A stretch of 48,097 nt of DNA from Aurantimicrobium sp. (GCA_024644865.1 JAHEGZ010000010.1:1-48097); one strand, 5' to 3'. Positions 18,710 through 27,887 are shown, counted from the first letter of the stretch. Notes: a model not told the origin generated them from the sequence alone. Numbers and translations are program-made.

Positions 18710-20029
18710 TCAGGCCAGGCCAAGTGCGCGTAGGGCGGCCTGCGCCTTGAGCTTGGTCTCGTCGAGTTCGGCCTGCGGATCACTATCGATGGTGATGCCT
18801 CCGCCGGTACCAATGGATGCCCCACTGTCGTCTATCACAATCGACCGAATGACCATCGCTAGCTCGCAGGCCCCGTCGTATCCGAACCACCCGAAGGCGC
18901 CGGAATAGATTCCTCGGGGGCCACCCTCGAGTTCACTCAGTATGCGCATGGCGGCAATCTTGGGTGCGCCTGTCATTGAGCCTGCTGGGAACGTCGCGGC
19001 AAGTGCATCCACCGCGCTCAATCCAGCCCGGAGCTGCGTCGACACCGTGCTGACCAGCTGGTGCACGTGCGGCAGAGTGTGCACCTGAAGCAGGTTTTCT
19101 GCAGTCACCGTGCCTAGTTCGCCCACCCGCGAGAGATCGTTGCGCATGAGGTCGACAATCATCAGGTTTTCGGCCTGTTCTTTGTCGCTGCTCAGAAGCT
19201 CTTCGGCGAGCGCGGCATCCTCTTCAGGCGTTGTGCCACGAGCACGGGTGCCCTTGATGGGCATTGTCGACAGACGACCGCCGGGTGTCAGGCGCAGGAA
19301 TACCTCGGGCGACGAGCTCAGCAGGTGTACACCTCCCATGCTCAGCATCGCGCCGTGGTGACTGGGGTTGTCGTGTCGCAAGCGCGTGTACACCTCGACC
19401 GGGTTCCACTGCCCGTCAACGCGAATCTCGTTCGTCAAGCACAGCTGGTAGGCATCGCCGCGCAAAATGGCCGAGCGACAGGCCTCGACCATCTCGCGAT
19501 ATCCCTGGTCAGCGTGACGCCAGTTGATGTCCGCTTGTGCCGCGCTGGTCGAGGAGGATGCGACGACCGGTGCCTCACCGACATCCCTCAGTGCACGGTG
19601 AATAACTGTCGCGGCGGACCGATCGAGGCTCAGCAGGGTCACCGTGTGCAGCGAATGATCAAACTCGAGAGCAGCCCGCACTTCTACCAGCGATACCGGC
19701 AGGTGTCGCCCCACGGGAAGCAAGACCCCCGTCGTTGCGCTACCAAGCTCGTACCCGAGCCAGCCGACGTACCCGAGCGCGAACGGGCCGGCCGCCTCGG
19801 CTGAAGAATCCTGCAATCCTGCGGGAGAAGGAACGCGTGAGCGCAGCACGTCGAGGTCACTGCCGTGAATGACTTCGCCGGAGCCCACAGCGAGATACGA
19901 GAAGCCTTCGGTGGCGTGCGGTCCGGCATCCAGCCACACCACATTCTGGTGCGCTTTGATGAGCGCGGCGTGAACCTCAGCAGGCTCGACCCAGGCGGGC
20001 AGGAGCTCTCGGGTTACGGGCGCGGTCAC
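18710..20029 (-). CDS. pabB: Aminodeoxychorismate synthase component I
   Basis: Converts chorismate with glutamine-derived ammonia to aminodeoxychorismate for folate synthesis. The 439-residue protein has the chorismate-binding domain with PIKGTRARG at about residues 261-269. Lys in PIKGT is characteristic of PabB, while anthranilate synthase usually has PIAGT. Later motifs are [24 protein letters not shown] and YSGAFGWFG. It starts with GTG at 20029 without a Shine-Dalgarno sequence; TAGGCT ends 6 bases upstream. The divergent neighbour is pabC, so two steps of the pathway sit back to back. The amidotransferase PabA is not in this window. Confidence 0.9.
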   Translation of the reverse strand: MTAPVTRELLPAWVEPAEVHAALIKAHQNVVWLDAGPHATEGFSYLAVGSGEVIHGSDLDVLRSRVPSPAGLQDSSAEAAGPFALGYVGWLGYELGSATTGVLLPVGRHLPVSLVEVRAALEFDHSLHTVTLLSLDRSAATVIHRALRDVGEAPVVASSSTSAAQADINWRHADQGYREMVEACRSAILRGDAYQLCLTNEIRVDGQWNPVEVYTRLRHDNPSHHGAMLSMGGVHLLSSSPEVFLRLTPGGRLSTMPIKGTRARGTTPEEDAALAEELLSSDKEQAENLMIVDLMRNDLSRVGELGTVTAENLLQVHTLPHVHQLVSTVSTQLRAGLSAVDALAATFPAGSMTGAPKIAAMRILSELEGGPRGIYSGAFGWFGYDGACELAMVIRSIVIDDSGASIGTGGGITIDSDPQAELDETKLKAQAALRALGLA

Positions 20030-20047
20030 GGTACTAGCCTAGGGAGC
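20030..20047. promoter_or_regulatory. Overlapping divergent -10 elements between pabB and pabC
   Basis: The 18-bp gap contains TAGCCTA (20035-20041). On the plus strand TAGCCT ends 7 bases before the pabC ATG. On the minus strand TAGGCT ends 6 bases before the pabB GTG. Five of the six positions are shared. Both genes lack a usable Shine-Dalgarno sequence, so one symmetric motif probably fires two leaderless transcripts. Confidence 0.6.
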
Positions 20048-20809
20048 ATGAGTCTTGAGCCCGGACGGTACCGCTTCAACGGCACCGCTTTGGCTCCGCT
20101 CGAGATCGATTCGCAGGTTCCGCTCTTCGTTGCTGACTCGTGGCTAACTGTTGACGGCGCTACCGTTGCCCTGGATCGCCACTTTGCGCGCTTTGCGGCG
20201 AGCGCGGATGCCCAGGGCCTGGTTCGCCCGGTCGACGACTTTTTGGCGGCCGTTCGAGCGGCACTTCCCACCACCGGGCAGTGGTTTCCCCGGATTGAGC
20301 TCACCGTTCGCGGGGAACTGCAGCTGAACCTGCGAGCGGCCCCCGAACGCACCGATTCGGTCACGCTCTGGAGTGCATCCGATGACCCGCGTACCGAGCC
20401 GGCCATCAAGGGCCCCGACATTGCCGCGCTCGAGAGGCTGCGCGAACAGGCTCGTAGCGCTGGTGCCACCGAGGCCGTCATTCTCGACGCCGAGGGGTAC
20501 ATCATTGATGGCGCTACCACCTGTCTGTTGTGGTGGCGAGACGGTGCCCTGACATCCCCACCACCCCAGTTCACCCGCGTCAACAGCGTCACCGTTTCGG
20601 TTGTGAATGACATCGCGCGCGAACAGGGTGTTTCGCTTGCCATCGAGGCGGCCACACCGGCGTCACTCGAGGAGTGCGAGGTTTGGGCGGTCAATGCACT
20701 ACATGGAATTCGCCCAGCAACTGCGTGGGTGAATGGCCCACGCACAACTGTTGATGAAAATCGTTTGGCTTCCTGGCGTCGCGTGTACGGCGACCTGCGT
20801 CGCTCGTGA
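20048..20809 (+). CDS. pabC: Aminotransferase class IV, probable aminodeoxychorismate lyase
   Basis: PLP enzyme that would release pyruvate from aminodeoxychorismate to give p-aminobenzoate. The 253-residue protein has the class IV fold: FVADSWLTVDGATVALDRHFARF near the start, a candidate PLP lysine in IKGPDIAALERLREQA, and EAVILDAEGYIIDGATTCLLWW, in which the usual Glu of the EG motif is Asp. The residue after the lysine also departs from common ADC lyase patterns, so a D-amino-acid or branched-chain aminotransferase role is not excluded. Divergent pairing with pabB favours pabC. The ATG at 20048 has GGGAG only one base away, too close for normal use. Confidence 0.8.
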   Translation: MSLEPGRYRFNGTALAPLEIDSQVPLFVADSWLTVDGATVALDRHFARFAASADAQGLVRPVDDFLAAVRAALPTTGQWFPRIELTVRGELQLNLRAAPERTDSVTLWSASDDPRTEPAIKGPDIAALERLREQARSAGATEAVILDAEGYIIDGATTCLLWWRDGALTSPPPQFTRVNSVTVSVVNDIAREQGVSLAIEAATPASLEECEVWAVNALHGIRPATAWVNGPRTTVDENRLASWRRVYGDLRRS

Positions 20810-20822
20810 CAAACTAAACCTC

Positions 20823-21896
20823 GTGTTTTCATCGCCGAAGAAGCAGCGCTCGCGCCCCGCGCGTGAGGTCATTCACGTTGCTGCCCGCCTTGAAGACAAA
20901 CTTCACGACTGGCGTCGACGCTGGGCGCGCAGCCGCAAACGCGCCGTCACGGTGGTTCCCTATCGCGGATACGGCTCGCCCAGCCAGGTGCGCGTGCTGT
21001 GTCGTGTTCTGCTCACGCGCGTCCCCAAGCCCGGTAGCCGTCTGGCCAAAAAGTTCGCCAAGCGCTCCGATGGTGTGCGCGGATGGCGCAGTTTCGTCTC
21101 TGTTCCCGTCAGTCACGCAGTGGTCACCATCACCATCAACGGCGAGACTCATCTCGTCACGGCAGACCGCGGTGGTGTTGTCGACACGCTGATCAACATG
21201 AGCCTGTCGCCGGGCGTGCACAAGGTGCGCATCCAGTCAGAAGATTCCGAGGTCGCTGAGGCCGAGGTGAACATCGCGCCGGCAGACGCCACGCTGGGCC
21301 TGATTTCAGACGTGGATGACACCGTCATGGTGACCGCACTTCCGCGTCCATTCCTAGCGTTCTGGAATGCTTTCGTTCTCAACGAACACGCGCGCGTTCC
21401 CACCGCCGGCATGGCTGTTTTGCTCAGCCGCATTGTGCGCCACCAAAAGGGCATGCCCGTGTTCTACCTGTCGACCGGTGCCTGGAATGTCGCTCCGACT
21501 CTGCGTCGATTCTTGAGCCGCAATCTCTATCCGGTGGGTGCGATGTTGCTCACCGACTGGGGCCCCACGCACGACCGCTGGTTCCGCAGTGGACAGGAGC
21601 ACAAGCGCACACAGCTTGATCGCCTCGCCCGCGAATTTCCTAACATCAAGTGGATTCTCGTCGGCGACGACGGCCAACACGACGAAGAGATCTACGCCGA
21701 GTTCGAGAAGAAGCACCCCGACCGCGTCGCTGGCGTAGCAATTCGCCAGCTCTCGACCTCCGAGGCCGTTTTGGCCGGTGGACGCAAGAAGGGTCTGGCC
21801 AAGTCATTGCACGGCGGAGCACCCTGGGTTTACGGCGGAGACGGCGCCAGTTTGTTTGATCAACTCATCTCTCTGGGCGTTATCGAATACCAATAA
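20823..21896 (+). CDS. App1-type DUF2183 phosphatase-domain protein
   Basis: A 357-residue protein of the DUF2183 family, related to the catalytic domain of yeast App1 phosphatidate phosphatase. The HAD-like signature DVDDTVM is at about residues 164-170, followed by FYLSTGAWNV and DDGQHDEEIY. The N-terminus is very basic (RDWRRRWARSRKRA-like, residues 28-42 approx.) and precedes a beta-rich segment. The GTG at 20823 is chosen because it lies 13 bp after pabC and gives an N-terminus free of the pabC-overlapping extension. No Shine-Dalgarno sequence is present; CAAACT seven bases upstream is a weak -10. Substrate is unknown in bacteria. Confidence 0.83.
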   Translation: MFSSPKKQRSRPAREVIHVAARLEDKLHDWRRRWARSRKRAVTVVPYRGYGSPSQVRVLCRVLLTRVPKPGSRLAKKFAKRSDGVRGWRSFVSVPVSHAVVTITINGETHLVTADRGGVVDTLINMSLSPGVHKVRIQSEDSEVAEAEVNIAPADATLGLISDVDDTVMVTALPRPFLAFWNAFVLNEHARVPTAGMAVLLSRIVRHQKGMPVFYLSTGAWNVAPTLRRFLSRNLYPVGAMLLTDWGPTHDRWFRSGQEHKRTQLDRLAREFPNIKWILVGDDGQHDEEIYAEFEKKHPDRVAGVAIRQLSTSEAVLAGGRKKGLAKSLHGGAPWVYGGDGASLFDQLISLGVIEYQ

Positions 21897-21931
21897 CCGT
21901 TCACTGTCAGCGGGGTTTCCTAATCTGGGTT

Positions 21932-21949
21932 TTCGAAGATATATTCGAA
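21932..21949. promoter_or_regulatory. LexA-like SOS box upstream of DUF6504-dnaE2
   Basis: TTCGAA, six bases, TTCGAA. The 16-bp core TCGAAGATATATTCGA fits the actinobacterial LexA site TCGAAC-N4-GTTCGA except at the two innermost positions. It lies 17 bp before the DUF6504 start, at the place expected for an operator. DNA-damage induction of both downstream genes is likely. Confidence 0.75.
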
Positions 21950-21965
21950 TACCTAAGGAGCCCTC

Positions 21966-22292
21966 ATGCAGATCAACGAAGACGTCAGCGTCGAAGTTTC
22001 AGCCGCAGGCACACCCCTTCGCTTCACCTGGCGAGGCCTCACCTACACCGTGGTGAGCGCGCCTGAGCCCTGGCTCACTCGCCGAGCGTGGTGGACCGAA
22101 CCGGCAAGCGTGTCACGCGGTAGCGCTGAGGCTCTGCTCGATGTTCCGGTGTGGCGCGTCGATGCAACTCCCCTGTCGGCCGCCGGAGCCGGAATGGAGG
22201 GCGTCTTTGATCTCGCCCGCTTCCAAACTCGCGTCGGATGGCAGCTCATGAACGCCTGGACCGACGTTCTCGACGATCGACTATTCGCATAA
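21966..22292 (+). CDS. DUF6504 family protein (SOS mutagenesis neighbour)
   Basis: A 108-residue protein, Trp-rich, with FTWRGLTYTV, LTRRAWW and VWRVDA blocks, as in DUF6504 proteins often found between imuB and dnaE2 in Actinobacteria. Its function is not known. AAGGAG lies five bases before the ATG, and a LexA-like box is just upstream. dnaE2 starts 39 bp downstream with no terminator between. Neither imuA nor imuB is upstream here; the preceding gene is the DUF2183 protein. Confidence 0.8.
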   Translation: MQINEDVSVEVSAAGTPLRFTWRGLTYTVVSAPEPWLTRRAWWTEPASVSRGSAEALLDVPVWRVDATPLSAAGAGMEGVFDLARFQTRVGWQLMNAWTDVLDDRLFA

Positions 22293-22331
22293 CCCTCACA
22301 ACTCACGCGGCCGGGCGTTCCAAGGAATTCC

Positions 22332-25300
22332 ATGCCCTCGTTTACCCATCTGCGTGTTGCCAGTGCGTTTTCTGCGCACTACGGCACCGGCCGGCCTGAA
22401 GCACTCGTTGCCGCAGCCGCATCAATGGGCATGCAGGCGGCCAGCATTACCGACCGCGACGGGCTTTACGGTGCGGTGCGACACATTCGCGCCTGCCTGG
22501 CAGCAAGAATCGCCCCGGTGGTGGGCACAACTCTTCGGCTAAGCGAAAAAGACGGCTCCCCCGCTGGCAAAATCACGATTCTCGCACACGGGCACACCCA
22601 CGGGCGCGGATGGGCGTGCTTGGCCCGCAGCATCACCTCGGCACACAGTTTTGCGAGCCGACGCTCGGGAACTCCGGTTTCGCTGCGCCGAGATCGCATC
22701 GCGCGCTTATTGCGAGGCCCCGAAGGCATCAGCGTTACCGTGCTGCTGGGTCCCGACTCCGATGTGGGCCTTCATCTGGCACAGGGCAACAACGCCGCCG
22801 CTCGGCAGGCCCTCGAATGGTGGACGAGCACACTGCCCGGTGCTATTCGCATCGAGGTGGTATGTCACTTCACTGAGCCGGGGCAACCGGCAAGCATGCG
22901 ACACGCGGTGTCCTTGCTCGAGCTCGCACACGCTCACGATGTTCCCGCCGTCCTCAGCAATGCGGTGCGCTACCTCGTTCCCGACGACGCCCTCACCGGA
23001 GATGTGCTCGATGCGGCAGGCGAACTGCGGCCACTGGGCTCATTCAGTGGCCAACCCAATGGGCAGGCGTGGCTCAAACCCGCCTCCGCCATGCACAAAA
23101 TCGCCACCGCCATCGTTCGACGCTCGAGCCTCGACAGCGCTGCCGCTCACCGACTGCTGGCTGAAACTGAGCGCGTGGCAGCCCGGTGCACGCTCGACCC
23201 CGAGACCGACATCGGCTGGAAGCAGGCCAAGATTCCCGAAAACGATGTCATCGGACTCACCGGTGACCCCAATCGGGTGTTGCGTGAAACGGCCGAGGCC
23301 GCAATATCCGAGCGCTATCCCTACGCCGATGCCGCGCTGTTACGTCGAGTACGTGAGCGCATGCACGATGAACTGACCACCATCTACGGCTTCGGTTTCT
23401 CGTCGTACTTCTTGACGGTGGCCGATGTTTCTGCGCTGATCAGGCGCATGGGCATCCGCAATCAAGCCCGCGGATCAGGCGCCGGAAGTGTCATCAACTA
23501 CCTGCTGCGCATCAGCAACGTCGACCCGCTCGAGCACGACCTGCTGTTCGAGCGATTCCTGGGCAATAAGCGCGAAACGCTGCCCGACATTGACATCGAC
23601 GTCGAGTCGGCCCGTCGTCACGACATCTATCGGGCCATTTTCGATCGCTACGGGTCAACCCGGGTGAGCTTGATGGCGATGCAAAACACGTATCGCGCTC
23701 GAGGTGCGGCGCGCGACGCCGGACTAGCGCTCGGGCTCGCCGAAGACCAGATTGACTTCGTTGCAAAAAACATTTGGCGATTCAACGCACGCGACTTTCG
23801 CAGTGCCCTCGAGGTCAAACCCGAGCTACGCGAGTTTGCACACCTCGTTGAGAACGACATCAAGCTCGAGCAACTCGTCGACATCACCGAGCGACTCGAC
23901 CGACTCCCCCGACATGTGTCGATGCATCCCTGCGGGGTCATTCTGGGCAACAACGAGCTCTACAACCTCAGCCCCATGCAACCCAGCGGCATGGGCTTAC
24001 CAATGAGTCAGTACGACAAAGACGACATCGACGACGTGGGGTTGCTCAAACTCGACGTACTCGGCGTTCGCATGCAGTCAACGCTGGCCTACACCGTGCA
24101 AGAAATTCAACGGGTGCACGGGCCTCAAGCTGCCGCTGCCGGCAAACTTCCGACGGATGCGCCCTATGTGAAACCAAACGGATTCGTGGAGCTCGACAGC
24201 ATTCCGCACGACGATGAACCCACGTTTGAGCTGATCCGCACGGCGCACACGCTCGGCATGTTCCAGATCGAGAGTCCCGGGCAACGCGAGCTCATCGGAA
24301 AGATGCAGCCCGACGAGTACAACGATCTCATCGCCGACATTTCGCTGTTTCGTCCCGGCCCAATGAAGGGCAACATGGTGGCGCCATTTCTTGACGCCAA
24401 GCACGGATTCGTTCCGCCCGATTACCTGCATCCGCGGTTTCGATACTTCTTGCACGACAGCTACGGCGTGGTGATCTATCACGAGCACGTGCTACGCATC
24501 CTGCACGAGTGCATGGGCGTCACACTGGCTGAGGCCGATGAGCTGCGTCGCTCGATGGAGAAAAAGACCGAGTCCATCGAGTCTGCGTTTCGGTCGCGAA
24601 CCGCCGCCAACCTCGACCCGGCGACGGGCAAACGCAAATTCAGCGACCGCGACATCGAAAAAATCTGGGCAGTGCTACGCGGATTCGGCTCCTTCGGTTT
24701 TTGCAAGGCACACGGGGCTGCATTCGCACTACCCACCTACCAAAGCGCCTGGCTCAAAGCGCACTACCCGGCCGAGTTTCTCGCGGGCATTCTCACGCAC
24801 GACCCGGGTATGTATCCGCGTCGACTACTGTTGGCCGAAGCCCGGCGCATGGGCGTGCCCATCCTGCCGGTCGACGTCATGGTCAGCGACGACAGCTACC
24901 GGGTGGAACGCGCGAGCACGGGCGCGCTGGGCATTCGGTTGAGCATCCGCGATATTCACGGCATGAGTGAGGCCGAGTGTCGCCGCTTGCTCGCCGAACG
25001 CCCCTACAGCGGGCTGGTCGACCTCTATGAGCGTGCGAAACCCAGTCGCACCCTGTTTCAGCGACTCGCGCTGGTGGGGGCGCTCGATGAACTTGCCGCG
25101 CACGAGTCCGAAGCGCTCAACAGCGTGCGCGGAGTTCCCACCCGCGGCGATGTCGTCATGCGAGTGCGCCAGCTCACCGCAGGTAAACGCCCGATTCACG
25201 ACCCCGAGAACCAGCTCGATTTCAGCATCGACCACTCACACCTCATCCCCCGGGGCAATGCCGAGTTCACCACCGCCGAACGCGTGGCCGCCGAGATGTC

Positions 25301-25721
25301 AATTCTCAATCTCGATGTGAGCGCACACCTGCTCGATCGGTATCGCCCCCTGCTTGACGAGCTCGGCGTGACCCCGGCAAACGAACTGATCAACCAGTGG
25401 AATCGCACCGAGGTTCTTGTCGCCGGGGTTCGCGTGGCAACTCAGACTCCTCCCATGCGCAGCGGAAAGCGCGTGGTGTTCATCAGCCTCGACGACGGCA
25501 CCGGATGCTCTGACTCCACGTTCTTCGAAGAAGCCCAGAACGCCACCGGCCCACTGTTGTTCGGCACAAGGCTGCTCGTCATCCGCGGGCGCACCCGACG
25601 CACCGGAGAACGCGGCATCTCGATTGAGGCCGAGCGTGCATGGGATTTGCGTGAACTCTGGCGTCAGTACCGCGCGCGCCACAGCTCAGAGGTCGCCGAG
25701 CCGGTTAGCGTAGAAGCGTGA
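22332..25721 (+). CDS. dnaE2: Error-prone DNA polymerase DnaE2 (ImuC) with degenerate PHP domain
   Basis: C-family translesion polymerase of 1129 residues. The palm motifs are intact: GSGAGSVINYLL (381-392), PDIDIDVES (418-426) with three Asp, and KLDVLG later. A helix-hairpin-helix region and an OB domain (VLVAGVRVATQTP onward) close the protein. The N-terminal PHP domain is altered at conserved metal-ligand positions: HLRV at 6-9 where HxH is expected, TDRDG at 40-44 where TDHDG is expected, and SNAVRY at 209-214 where NDVHY is expected. PHP hydrolase activity is therefore unlikely. AAGGA lies before the ATG. It follows DUF6504 under the SOS box and overlaps the next gene by 4 bp. Confidence 0.93.
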   Translation: MPSFTHLRVASAFSAHYGTGRPEALVAAAASMGMQAASITDRDGLYGAVRHIRACLAARIAPVVGTTLRLSEKDGSPAGKITILAHGHTHGRGWACLARSITSAHSFASRRSGTPVSLRRDRIARLLRGPEGISVTVLLGPDSDVGLHLAQGNNAAARQALEWWTSTLPGAIRIEVVCHFTEPGQPASMRHAVSLLELAHAHDVPAVLSNAVRYLVPDDALTGDVLDAAGELRPLGSFSGQPNGQAWLKPASAMHKIATAIVRRSSLDSAAAHRLLAETERVAARCTLDPETDIGWKQAKIPENDVIGLTGDPNRVLRETAEAAISERYPYADAALLRRVRERMHDELTTIYGFGFSSYFLTVADVSALIRRMGIRNQARGSGAGSVINYLLRISNVDPLEHDLLFERFLGNKRETLPDIDIDVESARRHDIYRAIFDRYGSTRVSLMAMQNTYRARGAARDAGLALGLAEDQIDFVAKNIWRFNARDFRSALEVKPELREFAHLVENDIKLEQLVDITERLDRLPRHVSMHPCGVILGNNELYNLSPMQPSGMGLPMSQYDKDDIDDVGLLKLDVLGVRMQSTLAYTVQEIQRVHGPQAAAAGKLPTDAPYVKPNGFVELDSIPHDDEPTFELIRTAHTLGMFQIESPGQRELIGKMQPDEYNDLIADISLFRPGPMKGNMVAPFLDAKHGFVPPDYLHPRFRYFLHDSYGVVIYHEHVLRILHECMGVTLAEADELRRSMEKKTESIESAFRSRTAANLDPATGKRKFSDRDIEKIWAVLRGFGSFGFCKAHGAAFALPTYQSAWLKAHYPAEFLAGILTHDPGMYPRRLLLAEARRMGVPILPVDVMVSDDSYRVERASTGALGIRLSIRDIHGMSEAECRRLLAERPYSGLVDLYERAKPSRTLFQRLALVGALDELAAHESEALNSVRGVPTRGDVVMRVRQLTAGKRPIHDPENQLDFSIDHSHLIPRGNAEFTTAERVAAEMSILNLDVSAHLLDRYRPLLDELGVTPANELINQWNRTEVLVAGVRVATQTPPMRSGKRVVFISLDDGTGCSDSTFFEEAQNATGPLLFGTRLLVIRGRTRRTGERGISIEAERAWDLRELWRQYRARHSSEVAEPVSVEA
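25706..25711 (+). promoter_or_regulatory. Candidate leaderless -10 for the FUSC-like gene
   Basis: TAGCGT ends 6 nt before the GTG at 25718, inside the last codons of dnaE2. It could give the exporter its own transcript besides readthrough from the SOS unit. Confidence 0.4.
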
Positions 25722-26770
25722 GTCTGGTCTCGAACGTTCAAACCAAAAAACGACTGCCCGCCCTCCAGATGGTCAAGACCATCATTGCTGCGGTAGCCGC
25801 CTGGTACTTGGCCGACCTCATCATCCCCGGACAAAAACCCGTCTTCGCCGTGATGGCCGCCATCATCGTGGTTCAACCGAGCGTCAATCAGTCACTCGGC
25901 AAGGCCCTTGAGCGCTCCATCGGAACCATCATCGGCGTGGTTCTCGCCCTCGGGTTGAGCATCGCCTTTGGCGCACCCACCTGGCTCATCATTCTGATCA
26001 TCGTCGTCGCCCTCTTTCTGGGGTGGCTCCTCAAGTTCACGCCGGCCACCTCGAACCAGATCGCAATTTCAGCCATGCTCGTCGTCGTTATTGGCGCAGC
26101 AACCCCGGAATACGCGCTCAACCGAATCGTCGAAACGATTGCCGGGGTCATCGTCGGCTTGATTATCAACGCCGTCATCGTTCCGCCCGTCATTCTCAAA
26201 CCGGCAATCGACGCAACGGCCACGTTGACCGATAACATCGCGTCTCTGCTCGAAGACATCGGCGCGGTCCTCACGCGCGACACCAGCTCCGAGGTCATTG
26301 AATCGATTTACTTGCGTTCGCGACAGCTACGCGAAGAGCTCAACCGCACGCGCGCGACAGTCGAACGCGCGCGTGAAAGCCTGCGGTTCAACATCCTGCG
26401 CGGAAAGAAGTCGCGCGAGCTCGACGCCTACATCGCTTTTGTCGACTTGGACGCCGTGCTCGTCACGCGAACCATTGGGCTAGCCCGAGCGGTGCGCGAC
26501 CACTACAACGCAAGTTTGACCACAGAGCCGGCAATCGCTGAGATTGCCGATGAGCTCAGTAGCGCCGGCCACGACCTGCGCCTGCGCGCTCGAGACGCCC
26601 AACTGCCGGCAGTGACCGTGCCACACCCGCCCACGAGCGAGCTGCCCGCTCTGACCTCACCGATTCAACTCAAGGCGCCCGCGGGAACGAACTGGGTGCT
26701 GGTGGGCTTTCTGCTCGAAAGCCTGCGTCGCATTCGCGCCGAAATCATCGGCACCGACGAAGACGCTTAG
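25718..26770 (+). CDS. FUSC/aromatic-acid-exporter-like membrane protein
   Basis: A 350-residue inner-membrane protein of the aromatic acid exporter (ArAE/FUSC) type. Hydrophobic segments cover residues 20-175 and can form about six helices (for example PVFAVMAAIIVVQPSV, then WLIILIIVVALFLGWLL). The rest is a soluble, helix-rich cytoplasmic domain with LRSRQLREELNRTRATVERARESLRF, possibly coiled coil. GTG at 25718 overlaps the dnaE2 stop (GTGA). Its stop overlaps that of the convergent oxidoreductase gene. The exported substrate cannot be predicted. Confidence 0.85.
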   Translation: MSLVSNVQTKKRLPALQMVKTIIAAVAAWYLADLIIPGQKPVFAVMAAIIVVQPSVNQSLGKALERSIGTIIGVVLALGLSIAFGAPTWLIILIIVVALFLGWLLKFTPATSNQIAISAMLVVVIGAATPEYALNRIVETIAGVIVGLIINAVIVPPVILKPAIDATATLTDNIASLLEDIGAVLTRDTSSEVIESIYLRSRQLREELNRTRATVERARESLRFNILRGKKSRELDAYIAFVDLDAVLVTRTIGLARAVRDHYNASLTTEPAIAEIADELSSAGHDLRLRARDAQLPAVTVPHPPTSELPALTSPIQLKAPAGTNWVLVGFLLESLRRIRAEIIGTDEDA

Positions 26771-27819
26771 GAGCGCGCATCCTCGCGAGCAAGCATTTCG
26801 TGAACCATGGGTGCGACCTCAGTTCCATACAGGCGGATGCACTCCATCAGGTGTTCGTGCGCCAAGGTGCCCAAGCTGTACTTGAGGTCGAAGCGATCGA
26901 GCCCCAGTTCACGAGCTGAACGCGCAATCTTGCGAGCCACCGTCTCGGGAGCACCGACCATGAGCGCACCGTTCGGACCGGCCTCAGCCTCGAACTGCTC
27001 GCGGGCTAGAGGCGGCCAGCCGCGCTCTCGACCGATGCGTGCGTGCATGTCACGGTAGTGCGGCCACAGCAGCTCTTTAGCGGCTTCGTCATTCTCGCCG
27101 ACGAAACCGGGCGAGTGCTGACCAACCGGCAGTGGCTCTTTGCCCATCTGAGCCAAGGCCTGGTGGTACAGATCAACGTACGGACGGAATCGAACCGGGT
27201 CGCCTCCAATAATGGCGAGCATCAATGGCATGCCGTAGTGCGCCGCGCGAACGACCGACTGCGGACTTCCGCCGACGCCAATCCACGCCTTCAATTGGCC
27301 GTTCTCAATCGGCGGAAAGACTTTCTGATCTTTGAGAGCGGTTCGGAAGTTGCCCTCCCAGGTCAGGGGCTCCTCGGTGAGCAGGTTGCTCAGCAGGTCG
27401 AGTTTCTCTTCGAACAGCTCTTCGTACTGATTGAGCGGAAAGCCAAAAAGCGGAAACGACTCGGTGAACGACCCGCGACCGAGAATGACCTCTGCGCGGC
27501 CGTTGGAAATTGCGTTCAGGGTACTGAATCGCTGGTACACGCGAATGGGATCATCCGAACTCAACACCGTAACGGCAGAACCGACGTGAATATTCTCGGT
27601 TTGGGCAGCGATGGCCGCCATGACGATTTCGGGCGCACTCACGGCGTAGTCGGCCCGGTGGTGTTCGCCGATACCGATGAAACTCAAGCCGACCTCATCA
27701 GCAAGGATGCCCTCATCAACCACATTGCGAATGACCTGAGCATGGCTCAGCGAGTTACCGTTCAGATCGAGTGTGGCATCACCAAACGTATCGAGTCCGA
27801 GCTCAAGTTTCTTTGTCAT
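26767..27819 (-). CDS. LLM-class flavin-dependent oxidoreductase
   Basis: Luciferase-like monooxygenase family protein of 350 residues (TIM barrel, FMN or F420). Typical parts are GLDTFGDATLDLNG near the start, GIGEHHRADYAVSAPEIVMAAIA, HVGSAVTVLSSDDPIRVYQRFSTLNAISNGRAEVILGRG (one continuous conserved region, about residues 75-115) and a C-terminal LGTLAHEHLMECIRLYGTEVAP. The substrate is unknown; close families are often annotated only as LLM oxidoreductases. AAGG is 12 bases upstream of the ATG. It diverges from ugpC across 142 bp and its stop overlaps that of the FUSC-like gene by three bases. Confidence 0.88.
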   Translation of the reverse strand: MTKKLELGLDTFGDATLDLNGNSLSHAQVIRNVVDEGILADEVGLSFIGIGEHHRADYAVSAPEIVMAAIAAQTENIHVGSAVTVLSSDDPIRVYQRFSTLNAISNGRAEVILGRGSFTESFPLFGFPLNQYEELFEEKLDLLSNLLTEEPLTWEGNFRTALKDQKVFPPIENGQLKAWIGVGGSPQSVVRAAHYGMPLMLAIIGGDPVRFRPYVDLYHQALAQMGKEPLPVGQHSPGFVGENDEAAKELLWPHYRDMHARIGRERGWPPLAREQFEAEAGPNGALMVGAPETVARKIARSARELGLDRFDLKYSLGTLAHEHLMECIRLYGTEVAPMVHEMLAREDARS

Positions 27820-27887
27820 GCAAAAAGCAACCTTCTGCGTCTGCGTTAAATTCCCGAATCAACACGGTAGCTGGCATACTTGTCGTG

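Noticed and set aside
25729-25741. TCGAACGTTCAA as a second LexA site
   Set aside because: The half sites abut without the four-base spacer and it lies inside the FUSC-like coding region.
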